From positions 24,560 through 88,559 of the forward strand of contig NZ_KZ679094.1 of the NCBI RefSeq assembly GCF_003024235.1: 64,000 nucleotides of DNA. Direction: 5' to 3'. This document shows positions 1 through 7,578 of this stretch, piece after piece (the stretch's first letter is position 1; the number at the start of each line of letters is the position of its first letter). Source of the stretch: Arenimonas caeni (GTDB lineage: Bacteria; Pseudomonadota; Gammaproteobacteria; Xanthomonadales; Xanthomonadaceae). The notes under the pieces were generated by a model. The model had not been told where the DNA came from. It saw only the letters and a program-made list of their open reading frames with translations, and did not search any database. The translations under genes and the position numbers were made by a program.

Positions 1-1
1 C

Positions 2-277
2 ACCCGGCCGCGCGTGTTCATCCTGCGCATGCGGCTGGTGCCGCTGGTGGACGCCAGCGGCGTGCATTCGCTGGCCACGCTGGCCGAGCGCTGCAAGCGC
101 CAGGGCATCGTGCTGGTGATCTCCGGCCTGCAGCCGCAGCCGCTGGCCGTGGCCCGGCGCATGGGCCTGTCCGAGCGCCCGGGCGAGCTGCACTTCGCGC
201 CGGACTTCCCGGCGGCATTGCGCCTGGCCGCCACCCTGTCGGGTGACGACCTGGTCCGGGACATCGCCGGGGTCTGA
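2..277 (+). CDS. SulP-family anion transporter, C-terminal STAS domain (partial)
   Basis: Only the last roughly 90 codons are present; the reading frame is open to the left edge of the window, so the real start lies outside. The residues match the end of a STAS domain as found at the cytoplasmic tail of SulP sulfate/anion permeases: an LR.RxVPxxDASG-like stretch (the loop before helix 1), then a helix with LATLAERCKRQG and a strand with LVISGLQP. STAS domains regulate transport or bind partner proteins. The transmembrane part is not visible, so a stand-alone STAS protein cannot be excluded. The stop is followed by a -10-like hexamer serving the next gene. Confidence 0.7.
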   Translation, partial: TRPRVFILRMRLVPLVDASGVHSLATLAERCKRQGIVLVISGLQPQPLAVARRMGLSERPGELHFAPDFPAALRLAATLSGDDLVRDIAGV

Positions 278-307
278 ACGGGCTGGCCGCGGCGCCCCGC
301 GCTCCGG

Positions 308-313
308 TAGCAT
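308..313 (+). promoter_or_regulatory. -10-like hexamer TAGCAT before the Bax1-I gene
   Basis: TAGCAT, preceded by GG, lies 32 nt before the preferred ATG at 346, leaving a normal leader with a GGAG ribosome site. The same hexamer recurs before the Yip1 and amidase genes in this window. No clear -35 element is seen. Confidence 0.35.
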
Positions 314-345
314 CCATGGCTGCGAATCCAGCCACCGGAGCCACC

Positions 346-1107
346 ATGCGCAGCGGCAATCCCGCCCTGAACCAGAACACCTTCCTCGACGTCGGCAGCG
401 GCCAGGTCGTTTCCCGCGATCCCGGGCAGGTGATGACGCTCAACGGCACGGTCAACAAGACCGGCCTGCTGCTGCTGATGTGCGTGGCCACCGCCGCCTA
501 CACCTGGAACCTCTACACCGGCCCCGAGTCGATGGGCATGCTGATGCCCTACCTGCTGGTGGGCGGCATCGGCGGCTTCATCGTCGCCCTCGTCACCGTG
601 TTCAAGAAGCAGTGGGCGCCGATCACCGCGCCGCTGTACGCCCTGCTCGAGGGCCTGTTCCTGGGCGGCATCTCGGTGTTCTTCGAGGCACAGTTCCCGG
701 GCATCGTCATGCAGGCCGTGATGCTCACGCTCGGCGTGCTGGCGGCGCTGCTGATGGCCTACAAGTCGGGCCTGATCAGGGCCACCGAGAACTTCAAGCT
801 CGGCGTGGTCGCGGCCACCGGCGGCATCGCCCTGCTCTACCTGGTCAACCTCGGCCTGCGCCTGTTCGGCTTCGACGGCTTCGGCTTCATCCACGAGTCG
901 AGCGCGATGGGCATCGCCTTCAGCGTCTTCGTGGTGATCATCGCCGCCCTGAACCTGGTGCTGGACTTCGACTTCATCGAGTCCGGCGCCGAGGCCGGCG
1001 CGCCCAAGTACATGGAGTGGTACGGCGCCTTCGGCCTGGTGGTCACCCTGATCTGGCTGTACCTGGAGATCCTGCGCCTGCTGGCCAAGCTGCAGTCGCG
1101 CGACTGA
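346..1107 (+). CDS. Bax inhibitor-1 / YccA-like membrane protein
   Basis: An inner-membrane protein of 253 residues with about seven hydrophobic segments, of the Bax1-I type whose members start MRSGNPAL or similar. A short soluble N-terminus (about 40 residues) precedes alternating membrane helices, with the GLFLGGIS and FxFIE/D patterns usual in this family near helices 3 and 7. Members are thought to be pH-sensitive calcium leak channels or quality-control partners; the role in this organism is unknown. An in-frame ATG at 316 would add ten residues, but the ATG at 346 has a GGAG site at proper spacing and gives the family's usual N-terminus. A strong terminator follows at 1131-1160, so the gene is probably monocistronic. 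Confidence 0.85.
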   Translation: MRSGNPALNQNTFLDVGSGQVVSRDPGQVMTLNGTVNKTGLLLLMCVATAAYTWNLYTGPESMGMLMPYLLVGGIGGFIVALVTVFKKQWAPITAPLYALLEGLFLGGISVFFEAQFPGIVMQAVMLTLGVLAALLMAYKSGLIRATENFKLGVVAATGGIALLYLVNLGLRLFGFDGFGFIHESSAMGIAFSVFVVIIAALNLVLDFDFIESGAEAGAPKYMEWYGAFGLVVTLIWLYLEILRLLAKLQSRD

Positions 1108-1130
1108 GCCCGGCCGTTCCTTGCCTGGGA

Positions 1131-1160
1131 GGGCCGGCCTCGCCGGCCCTTTTCCTTTTT
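1131..1160 (+). terminator. Rho-independent terminator after the Bax1-I gene
   Basis: Eight-base perfect stem GGGCCGGC/GCCGGCCC with a 3-nt loop, followed directly by a T-rich run (TTTTCCTTTTT). It sits between the Bax1-I stop and the HAD gene start. Confidence 0.85.
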
Positions 1161-1172
1161 GCGAACCCGACG

Positions 1173-1793
1173 ATGGACCTGGCGCTTTTCGACTTCGACG
1201 GCACGCTGACCACGGCCGAAACCTTCCCGCGCTTCCTGCGCGACTTCGTGCCGGCCGACAGGCAGCGCGCCGCACGCTGGACGCTGGCGCCGCTGGTGGC
1301 GGGTTACCGGCTCGGCCTGGTGCCGGGCACGCGGATCCGCGCCGAGGCGGTGCGCCGCGGCCTGGCCGGCACGGACGCGGCGGCCTTCGAAGACGCCGCC
1401 CGCGACTGGGCCGCGCGCGAGTTGCCGGGCCTGATGCGCCCGCAGGCGCTGGCGCGGCTGCGCGCCCATCGCGAGCGCGGCGACAGCGTCATGCTGGTCT
1501 CGGGCAACTTCGAGGTGCTGCTGCAGGCCTTCGCCGCCCGCGAGGGCGCCGTGGCCCTGGGCTCAAGGCTCGAATCGGTCGACGGGCGGCTGACCGGCCG
1601 TTACGCCGGCCCGCAGTGCGTGCTCGAGGAAAAGGTCGCGCGGGTGCGCGCCGAGGTCGAGCTCTCGCGCTTCCACCGCATCCACGCCTATGGCGACACC
1701 CGCGAGGACCGGCCGATGCTGCTGCTCGCCGACGTCGCCCACTACCTGCCGCGCGGCTGGCCGGCCACGCTCGACCCCACGCACATCGGCTGA
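1173..1793 (+). CDS. HAD-superfamily subfamily IB phosphatase (SerB-like)
   Basis: A 206-residue cytoplasmic hydrolase. The N-terminal FDFDGTLT motif (about residues 5-12) carries the nucleophile and acid/base aspartates; LVSGNFE (about 109-115) is motif II with Ser; a lysine lies in VLEEKVARV, and HAYGDTREDRPML (about 171-183) is motif IV with GDxxxD. This is the order of HAD-IB enzymes such as phosphoserine phosphatase, CicA and YfhB-like phosphatidylglycerophosphate phosphatases. Substrate cannot be decided from sequence alone, and serB itself is usually longer. The ATG at 1173 follows the upstream terminator by 12 nt, so a promoter would have to lie inside or before the terminator, or read-through occurs. 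A bidirectional terminator follows. Confidence 0.8.
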   Translation: MDLALFDFDGTLTTAETFPRFLRDFVPADRQRAARWTLAPLVAGYRLGLVPGTRIRAEAVRRGLAGTDAAAFEDAARDWAARELPGLMRPQALARLRAHRERGDSVMLVSGNFEVLLQAFAAREGAVALGSRLESVDGRLTGRYAGPQCVLEEKVARVRAEVELSRFHRIHAYGDTREDRPMLLLADVAHYLPRGWPATLDPTHIG

Positions 1794-1803
1794 GGCCGGC
1801 AAC

Positions 1804-1832
1804 GAAAAAGGCGCCCCGGAGGGCGCCTTTTC
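1804..1832. terminator. Bidirectional terminator between HAD gene and isocitrate dehydrogenase
   Basis: AAAAGGCGCC paired with GGCGCCTTTT around a short loop, with A-rich and T-rich flanks on the two sides, placed between two convergent genes. It can stop transcription in both directions. Confidence 0.8.
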
Positions 1833-1853
1833 CATTCCGGCCGGGCCGCTGGC

Positions 1854-2864
1854 TCAGCCGCGGGCGCGGGCGGCGATGGCCTGGGCGAAGGACTGGGTGG
1901 TGCCGGTGCCGCCGAGGTCCGGCGTCAGGTTGTCCTTGGCCGCCATGGTGTCGATGATGGCCTGGCGCAGGCGCGCCGCCTCGGCGACCTTGCCGATGTG
2001 CTCGAGCATCTGCACCGCGCCCAGCAGCAGGGCCACCGGGTTGGCGATGCCCTTGCCGGCGATGTCCGGGGCCGAACCGTGCACGGCCTCGAAGATCGCC
2101 GCCTCGGTGCCGATGTTCGCGCCCGGGGCCAGGCCCAGGCCGCCCACCAGGCCGGCGCACAGGTCGGAGATGATGTCGCCGAACAGGTTGGTGGTGACGA
2201 TCACGTCGAACTGCTCGGGGCGCATCACCAGCTGCATGCAGGTGTTGTCCACGATCATCTCGTTGCACTCGATGTCCGGGTACTGCTGGGCCACCTCGCG
2301 CGCCACCTTCAGGAACAGGCCCGAAGTGGACTTGAGGATGTTGGCCTTGTGCACGATCGTGACCTTCTTGCGGCCCACGCGGCGGGCCAGGTCGAAGGCG
2401 TAGCGCACGATGCGCTCGGAGCCGCGGCGGGTGATCTTCTGCGTGAGCGTGGCGGTCTCGCCGTCGGCGGTGAGGTTCTGGCCCTCGCCGATGTAGGCGC
2501 CCTCGGTGTTCTCGCGCACCGTGATCAGGTCGATGTTCTCGTAGCGCGACTTGGTGTTCGGGAAGCTGATCGCCGGACGCACGTTGGCGTAGAGGTCGAA
2601 GCGCTTGCGCAGCTCGACGTTGATCGACGAGAAGCCCTCGCCCACCGGCGTGGTCAGCGGGCTCTTGAGCGCGACGCGGTGCTTGCGGATCGCGTCGAGG
2701 GTGGCGGCGGGGAGCAGTTCGCCCTGCTTTTCGTAGGCGGCCAGGCCGGCTTCGACGAAGTCGTAGGACAGGCCCAGGTCGAGGGCATCGAGCACCTGCA
2801 GGGTGGCGTCCATGATCTCCGGGCCGATGCCGTCGCCACGGATCACCGCGATGGTCTGGGTCAT
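1854..2864 (-). CDS. NAD-dependent isocitrate dehydrogenase (short type)
   Basis: A 336-residue decarboxylating dehydrogenase of the isocitrate/isopropylmalate family, converting isocitrate to 2-oxoglutarate in the TCA cycle. The substrate loop reads SSINVELRKRFDLYANVRP, with the Ser and Asn that favour isocitrate over isopropylmalate. ENTEGAYIGE has the catalytic tyrosine, HKANILK the lysine, and NLFGDIISD the metal-binding aspartates. EAVHGSAPDIAGKGIANP is the family nucleotide-binding stretch. The ATG at 2864 has a strong AAGGA site. A frame extension upstream lacks family similarity. A CATAAT -10-like box (2920-2925, minus) lies upstream. Homoisocitrate or tartrate dehydrogenase activity is less likely. 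Confidence 0.85.
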   Translation of the reverse strand: MTQTIAVIRGDGIGPEIMDATLQVLDALDLGLSYDFVEAGLAAYEKQGELLPAATLDAIRKHRVALKSPLTTPVGEGFSSINVELRKRFDLYANVRPAISFPNTKSRYENIDLITVRENTEGAYIGEGQNLTADGETATLTQKITRRGSERIVRYAFDLARRVGRKKVTIVHKANILKSTSGLFLKVAREVAQQYPDIECNEMIVDNTCMQLVMRPEQFDVIVTTNLFGDIISDLCAGLVGGLGLAPGANIGTEAAIFEAVHGSAPDIAGKGIANPVALLLGAVQMLEHIGKVAEAARLRQAIIDTMAAKDNLTPDLGGTGTTQSFAQAIAARARG

Positions 2865-3024
2865 AAAATCCTTTTGATGCAACAGGTTAGGGCAGCCGGG
2901 CGGCCGCCGAAGGCGCAATATTATGCCTCAAATGCCGGGTTCCCGCTCCAGCGGACCTTGGTCGGGGGCGGGTTGGCCGGGCCCGGGGGCCCTCCTGAAG
3001 GACCCATGGGAAGGCCCGACAGCC

Positions 3025-3420
3025 TCAGTGGCCGTGGCCCGCCGGCTCCGGCGAAGGCGCGGCCTCGCCGGCTTCCAGCTGGTCCAGGAAATCCACCGCC
3101 CGGCGCAGGTGCGGGATCACGATCGAGCCCCCGACCACCAGGGCCACGCTGAAGGCCTCGAACAGCTCGTCGCGGGTCACCCCGGCCTGCCTGCACTGCG
3201 CCACGTGGTAGGCGATGCAGTCGTCGCAGCGCAGCACCATCGAGGCGCTCAGGCCCATCAGCTCCTTGGTCTTCACGTCCAGGGCGCCGGCCCGGTAGGT
3301 CTGGGTGTCGAGCGCGAAGAAGCGCCGCACGACCTGGTTGTCCTCGGCCAGGATGCGCTCGTTCATCCGCTGGCGGAACGCGGTGAACTCGGCGACGCGG
3401 TCCTTATCCCCGGAGCTCAT
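3025..3420 (-). CDS. Carboxymuconolactone decarboxylase / AhpD-like family protein
   Basis: A 131-residue all-helical protein. The core has KTKELMGLSASMVLRCDDC followed by IAYHVAQC, the CxxC-xxxH arrangement of AhpD-like peroxidase partners within the carboxymuconolactone decarboxylase family. It ends in a short charged and His-rich tail (AGHGH). Members with CxxCxxxH usually have thiol-redox rather than decarboxylase activity. It overlaps the upstream glutaredoxin gene by 4 nt (ATGA), so the two are translationally coupled, which supports a redox role. No peroxiredoxin gene is nearby. About 160 bp without a gene separate it from the isocitrate dehydrogenase promoter. Confidence 0.8.
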   Translation of the reverse strand: MSSGDKDRVAEFTAFRQRMNERILAEDNQVVRRFFALDTQTYRAGALDVKTKELMGLSASMVLRCDDCIAYHVAQCRQAGVTRDELFEAFSVALVVGGSIVIPHLRRAVDFLDQLEAGEAAPSPEPAGHGH

Positions 3421-3680
3421 GCGCCGCCCTCCTGCAGCAGCGGCGCCAGGCCGCCGGCGCGGTCGAGCGCGACCAGGTCGTCGTAGCCACCGACGTGGGT
3501 GTCGCCGACGAAGATCTGCGGCACCGACGTGCGGCGGGCGCGCGCGAGCATCTCGTCGCGGCGGGCCGGATCGGTATCGATGCGGACTTCTTCCCAGCTG
3601 GCGCCGCGCGACTTGAGGAAATTCTTGGCCGCCACGCAGTAGGGGCAGATGGCGGTGGTGTACATCACGACCTTGGCCAC
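3417..3680 (-). CDS. grxC: Glutaredoxin, GrxC type
   Basis: An 87-residue dithiol glutaredoxin. The active site is C12-P-Y-C15, followed by the cis-proline TSVPQIFVG loop and a GGYDDL glutathione-binding stretch. It would reduce disulfides and mixed glutathione disulfides in the cytoplasm using glutathione. Translation starts at GTG 3680 with a GGAG site 7 nt upstream; an in-frame ATG five codons later is less likely because it would remove the first beta strand. It leads a two-gene operon with the AhpD-like gene. A perfect 18-bp palindrome lies 18 nt before the start and may control it. Confidence 0.9.
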   Translation of the reverse strand: MAKVVMYTTAICPYCVAAKNFLKSRGASWEEVRIDTDPARRDEMLARARRTSVPQIFVGDTHVGGYDDLVALDRAGGLAPLLQEGGA

Positions 3681-3697
3681 GGTGTTCTCCGGTTGCA

Positions 3698-3715
3698 GGC
3701 GACAATTCTGTCGCC
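3698..3715 (-). promoter_or_regulatory. Palindrome upstream of grxC, candidate operator
   Basis: A perfect inverted repeat GGCGACA-ATTC-TGTCGCC. Read on the minus strand it contains CAGAAT, a plausible -10 hexamer, so a bound regulator would cover the promoter. It could also be a small hairpin in the leader. No regulator gene is adjacent. Confidence 0.4.
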
Positions 3716-3764
3716 CGCGCCGGGGCTTTACCAGCGAGCGGCTGCAACGCTGAGGCCCGCCGCC

Positions 3765-3786
3765 CGGGTTAACTCCGGGTTCACTC
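3765..3786 (+). repeat. Tandem 11-bp direct repeat upstream of the M48 protease gene
   Basis: Two copies of CGGGTTMACTC stand head to tail with a single difference. An 11-bp period equals one helical turn, as in sites for OmpR/PhoB-type regulators. A TATGCT -10-like box follows at 3807-3812, then the TTG start at 3839. Confidence 0.4.
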
Positions 3787-3838
3787 CGGCCGCTGCGGCC
3801 AGCGGCTATGCTGTCGGCAACCCGCCCCGGAGCCGACC

Positions 3839-5437
3839 TTGCGCATCCTCGTTCCCGCCGCCCTGAGCCTGGCCCTCGCCCTGGCCTGCGGCGCCCGTGC
3901 GCAAGACGCCCAGTTGCCCGACATCGGCTCCTCGGCCGCCGAGATGATCGACCCGGGGATGGAGGCGCAATACGGCGCCTACCTGCTCTACGAACTGCGC
4001 CGCATGGGCCTGGTCATCGAGGACCCGCTGGTGCACGACTGGCTGCAGGGCATGGGCTACCGCCTGGCCGCCGCCAGCGATACGCCGCAGCACGGCTACA
4101 CCTTCTTCATGCTGCGCCAGCGCGAGATCAACGCCTTCGCCACCCTCGGCGGCTACGTGGGCATGAACGCCGGCCTGGTGCTGACCGCCGAGGACGAATC
4201 GGAAGTGGCCGGCGTGATGGCGCACGAGGTGGCCCACGTTTCCCAGCGCCACGTGCTGCGCGCCTACGAGCGCGCCCAGAAGGACCAGGTGCCGATCCTG
4301 CTGGCCATGCTGGGCGCCATCGCCGCCTCGCACGCCGTGGGCAGCGGCAACCCCGACGACAACTCCAGCTCCAACGCCAGCATGGCCGCGGTCGCCGGCG
4401 CGATGGCGCTGATGCAGCAGCGGCAGATCGACTACACCCGATCCAACGAATCCGAGGCCGACCGCATCGGCATCCAGACCCTGGCCCGCGCCGGCTACGA
4501 CCCGAACGGGATGGCCAACTTCTTCGAGCGCATGCAGCGCGCGAACCGCGGCAACTCGGGCGGCTACCAGTTGCCCGAGTACCTGCGCACCCACCCGGTC
4601 ACGTCCCTGCGCATCAGCGAAACCCGGCAGCGCGCCGGCCGGCTGGCCGAGAGCAGCTTCACGCCGCCGGCACCGCCGGCGCGGCCGAGCCTGCTGCTGC
4701 CGGGCGACCTGAGCCTGGCCGGCGGCGACGCGCCGGCGCGCCGCGAGGACGTGTTTGGCTGGGCCCGCGAGCGCCTGCGCGTGCTCAGCGCGCCCAGCGC
4801 CCGCGGCGCCGTGCTCGAGTACGAGGCGCTGGCGCGTGCGCCGGGCGCGCGCGTGGATGACGCCCAGCGTTACGGCCTGGCCCTGGCCCAGATGCGCGCC
4901 GGCCGCCCGCGCGAGGCGGAGGCCGGCCTGGCCCGCCTCCTGGTGCAGCACCCCGGCGACCTGTGGCTGGAGCTGGCCCATGCGGAGGCGGCGGCGCTGT
5001 CGCGCCAGCACGAGGTGGCCACCCGGCGCTTCGAGTCGCTGCTGCTGCGCCACCCCGACAGCCGCGCCGTGCGCCTGACCTATGCCGACGCCCTGGGCGA
5101 GCGCGCCACCGCCGAGGCCGGCGTGCGGGCCCAGGAGGTGCTGCGGCCGCTGCTGGCCGAGGCCGGCGACGACCCGCTGTTCCAGCGCAGCTTCGCCCGC
5201 GCCAGCGAGCTGGCCGGCGACGAGATCCGGGCCAGCGAGGCCTATGCCGAGGCGGCCTTCCTGAACGGCCGGGCCGTGGACGCGCTCAACCAGCTCGACC
5301 GGCTGCGCCAGCGCGAGGACCTGAACTACTACCAGCGCGCCCGCATCGAGGCCCGCATGGCCGCCATCACCCCGGTGGTGCTGGAAATGCGCCGCCAGGG
5401 CATCACCGCCGACCGCCAGCGTCCCGACAGCCGCTGA
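3839..5437 (+). CDS. Periplasmic M48 metalloprotease with TPR region, BepA-like
   Basis: A 532-residue secreted protease of the BepA (YfgC) type, which in Gram-negatives helps assemble or degrade outer-membrane proteins such as LptD. Residues 1-21 are a signal peptide ending ARA. HEVAH at about 129-133 supplies two zinc ligands and the catalytic glutamate, and NESEADRIG carries the third ligand. The C-terminal half (about 290-500) is alanine-rich helical repeat of TPR type. Translation starts at TTG, with GGAG ten bases upstream; no other start lies before the signal peptide. A tandem 11-bp repeat precedes the promoter-like TATGCT. The gene ends just before the Pho box of phoB. Confidence 0.88.
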   Translation: MRILVPAALSLALALACGARAQDAQLPDIGSSAAEMIDPGMEAQYGAYLLYELRRMGLVIEDPLVHDWLQGMGYRLAAASDTPQHGYTFFMLRQREINAFATLGGYVGMNAGLVLTAEDESEVAGVMAHEVAHVSQRHVLRAYERAQKDQVPILLAMLGAIAASHAVGSGNPDDNSSSNASMAAVAGAMALMQQRQIDYTRSNESEADRIGIQTLARAGYDPNGMANFFERMQRANRGNSGGYQLPEYLRTHPVTSLRISETRQRAGRLAESSFTPPAPPARPSLLLPGDLSLAGGDAPARREDVFGWARERLRVLSAPSARGAVLEYEALARAPGARVDDAQRYGLALAQMRAGRPREAEAGLARLLVQHPGDLWLELAHAEAAALSRQHEVATRRFESLLLRHPDSRAVRLTYADALGERATAEAGVRAQEVLRPLLAEAGDDPLFQRSFARASELAGDEIRASEAYAEAAFLNGRAVDALNQLDRLRQREDLNYYQRARIEARMAAITPVVLEMRRQGITADRQRPDSR

Positions 5438-5453
5438 GCCGCGCCCGGCCGGC

Positions 5454-5471
5454 CTGTCACGGGCCGGTCAC
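5454..5471 (+). promoter_or_regulatory. Pho box upstream of phoB
   Basis: CTGTCAC-GGGC-CGGTCAC has the 7-4-7 layout of a PhoB site and agrees well with the CTGTCAT half-site consensus. A TATCTAC -10-like element starts 8 nt downstream, the placement seen when PhoB replaces the -35 contact. This indicates autoregulation of phoBR. The same bases also form an imperfect CCGGCC/GGCCGG hairpin that could end the upstream transcript. Confidence 0.7.
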
Positions 5472-5521
5472 AAAAGTTTTATCTACTTGCACGCGACCCC
5501 ACCGGATGACACGGTAAGCCA

Positions 5522-6214
5522 GTGCAAAAACGCATCCTCATCGTCGACGACGAACCCGCCATCCGGGAGATGGTGGCCTATGCCCTGCGCAAGGCCGACT
5601 TCGAGCCGGTGCACGCCGGGGACGCCCGCGAGGCCCAGGTGGCGATCACCGAGAGGGTGCCCGACCTGATCCTGCTCGACTGGATGCTGCCCGGGTCCAG
5701 CGGCCTGGAGCTGGCCCGGCGCTGGCGCAAGGACGAACTCACCCGCGACGTGCCGATCATCATGCTCACCGCCCGCGGCGAGGAGAACGACCGGGTCTCG
5801 GGCCTGGAGTCGGGCGTGGACGACTACGTGGTCAAGCCCTTCTCGGCCCGCGAGCTGCTGGCGCGCATCCGCGCCGTGATGCGCCGGGCCCGCGACGACG
5901 AGGACGACGGCTCGGTGGCGGTCGGCGCCCTGCGCATCGACGGCGCCGCGCACCGGGTCTACGCCAACGAGCAGCCGCTGCACCTGGGTCCGACCGAATA
6001 CCGGCTGCTGCACTTCTTCATGACCCACGCCGACCGGGTCTATACCCGCACCCAGCTGCTCGACCACGTTTGGGGCGGCAACGTCTACGTCGAGGAACGC
6101 ACCGTGGACGTGCACATCCGCCGCCTGCGCAAGGCGCTCGAGCCCCATGTGCTCGACGGCATGGTGCAGACGGTGCGCGGCGCCGGCTACCGCTTTTCGG
6201 CCTCGGTCGGCTGA
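5522..6214 (+). CDS. phoB: Phosphate regulon response regulator PhoB
   Basis: A 230-residue OmpR/PhoB-class transcription factor. The receiver domain (1-120) has the acidic DDE pocket, phospho-acceptor D53 in LLDWML and K105 in VVKPF. The winged-helix domain (about 130-228) has [10 protein letters not shown] and the recognition-helix region [19 protein letters not shown] typical of PhoB. It activates phosphate-starvation genes when phosphorylated by PhoR. The GTG start at 5522 gives the canonical [12 protein letters not shown]-terminus. It is followed 16 nt later by phoR and then ppk1 and ppx, tying phosphate sensing to polyphosphate metabolism. A Pho box upstream suggests positive autoregulation. 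Confidence 0.95.
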   Translation: MQKRILIVDDEPAIREMVAYALRKADFEPVHAGDAREAQVAITERVPDLILLDWMLPGSSGLELARRWRKDELTRDVPIIMLTARGEENDRVSGLESGVDDYVVKPFSARELLARIRAVMRRARDDEDDGSVAVGALRIDGAAHRVYANEQPLHLGPTEYRLLHFFMTHADRVYTRTQLLDHVWGGNVYVEERTVDVHIRRLRKALEPHVLDGMVQTVRGAGYRFSASVG

Positions 6215-6230
6215 GGCGCCCGGGGGCCGG

Positions 6231-7574
6231 ATGAGCGTATCGATGCTGCTGCGGCTGGCCTGGCGCCAGTCCCTGATCCGGCTGCTGCTGTTCTATGCCT
6301 TCGCCCTGGGCCTGGGCCTGGCCCTGGGCGAGCCCTGGTGGGCGCTGGGCCTGGCCACGCTGGCGCTGGCGGCGCGCGCCTACTGGCGCCTGTACCGGGT
6401 GCTGCGCTTCTTGGACTGGCGCAAGCAACTGCGCACGGTCGACGGCCAGGGCCTGTGGGCCGCGCTGGAGACCCTGATCCACCGCCGCCAGACCGAAAAC
6501 CGCCGCCGCAGTCGCCGCCTGGTGCGCCTGCTGCGCGCCTACCGCCAGGCCGCCACGGCCATGCCCGACGGCGCCCTGGTCATCCACCGCCGGGACGGCC
6601 GGCTGGTGTGGTTCAACAAGACCGCCCGGCACCTGCTCGGCCTGCGCTACCCGCAGTCGCTGGGCGAGCCGCTGGCCGACTTCTTCGCCGGCCAGACGCG
6701 GGTGCGCGACTGGCTGGCCAGCGGCCAGACCGACGAGCCGCTGCTCGACTTGCCCAGCCCGGCCGATCCGATGGTGCGCATCAGCCTGCGCCTGATCCCC
6801 TACTCGGCCCGGGAATGGATGGTGGTGGTGCGCGACGTGACCAAGCTGATGCGGCTCGAGCAGGTGCGCCGCGACTTCGTGGCCAACGTCTCGCACGAAC
6901 TGCGCACCCCGCTGACGGTGGTGCACGGCTACCTGGACATGATCGAGCCCGAGGAGCACCCCGAACTGGCGGTCATGGTCGAGGAAATGCGCCGCCAGTC
7001 CCAGCGCATGACCCAGCTGGTCGAGGACCTGCTCACGCTCTCGCGGCTCGAGGCGCAGGAGTCGCTGCCCGAGGAGCCGCTGGCGATGGCGCCGATGCTG
7101 GTGACCCTGCGCCGCGAGGCCGAGGCCCTGAGCCAGGGCCGGCACGAGGTCCGCGTCCTGGACGAGGCCGGCTGCGACCTCACCGGCTCGACCAAGGAGC
7201 TGCACAGCGCCTTCTCCAACCTGGTCAGCAACGCCATCCGCTACACCCCCACCGGCGGCCGGGTGACGATCCGCTTCGAGAAGGTGGCCGGCGGCGGCGT
7301 GCGCCTGGCCGTGCAGGACACCGGCTACGGCATCCCCGAGCAGCACCTGCCGCGCATCACCGAGCGCTTCTACCGGGTGTCCACCAGCCGGTCCCGGGAA
7401 TCGGGCGGCACCGGCCTGGGCCTGTCGATCGTCAAGCACGTGCTGAGCCTGCACCAGGCCCGGCTGGACGTGGAAAGCGAGGTCGGCCGGGGCAGCACCT
7501 TCGCCTGCGTGTTCGGGCCGGCCCGGGTGCGCATGCGCAGCCAAGCCGGCGACGACCTGGAAGACGTAAGCTAG
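6231..7574 (+). CDS. phoR: Phosphate regulon sensor histidine kinase PhoR
   Basis: A 447-residue inner-membrane kinase. Two hydrophobic segments near the N-terminus (about 15-50) anchor it; there is no large periplasmic domain, as usual for PhoR. A PAS domain follows (about 100-205, ending REWMVVVRDVTKL). The H-box NVSHELRTPLT has the phospho-accepting H222, and the ATPase part has the N-box NLVSNAIRYTP, G1 DTGYGIP and G2 GGTGLGLSIVKH. It phosphorylates PhoB under low phosphate, signalled through the Pst transporter and PhoU, neither of which is in this window. The ATG at 6231 is preceded by a GGGGG-rich site. It is co-transcribed with phoB. Confidence 0.94.
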   Translation: MSVSMLLRLAWRQSLIRLLLFYAFALGLGLALGEPWWALGLATLALAARAYWRLYRVLRFLDWRKQLRTVDGQGLWAALETLIHRRQTENRRRSRRLVRLLRAYRQAATAMPDGALVIHRRDGRLVWFNKTARHLLGLRYPQSLGEPLADFFAGQTRVRDWLASGQTDEPLLDLPSPADPMVRISLRLIPYSAREWMVVVRDVTKLMRLEQVRRDFVANVSHELRTPLTVVHGYLDMIEPEEHPELAVMVEEMRRQSQRMTQLVEDLLTLSRLEAQESLPEEPLAMAPMLVTLRREAEALSQGRHEVRVLDEAGCDLTGSTKELHSAFSNLVSNAIRYTPTGGRVTIRFEKVAGGGVRLAVQDTGYGIPEQHLPRITERFYRVSTSRSRESGGTGLGLSIVKHVLSLHQARLDVESEVGRGSTFACVFGPARVRMRSQAGDDLEDVS

Positions 7575-7578
7575 GGAA

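Noticed and set aside
316..345. Upstream ATG adding ten residues to the Bax1-I protein
   Set aside because: The added residues are not family-like and the ATG at 346 has the ribosome site.
2921..3196. A 91-codon minus-strand frame overlapping the AhpD-like gene
   Set aside because: Low-complexity Gly/Pro/Arg sequence in another frame of a real gene.
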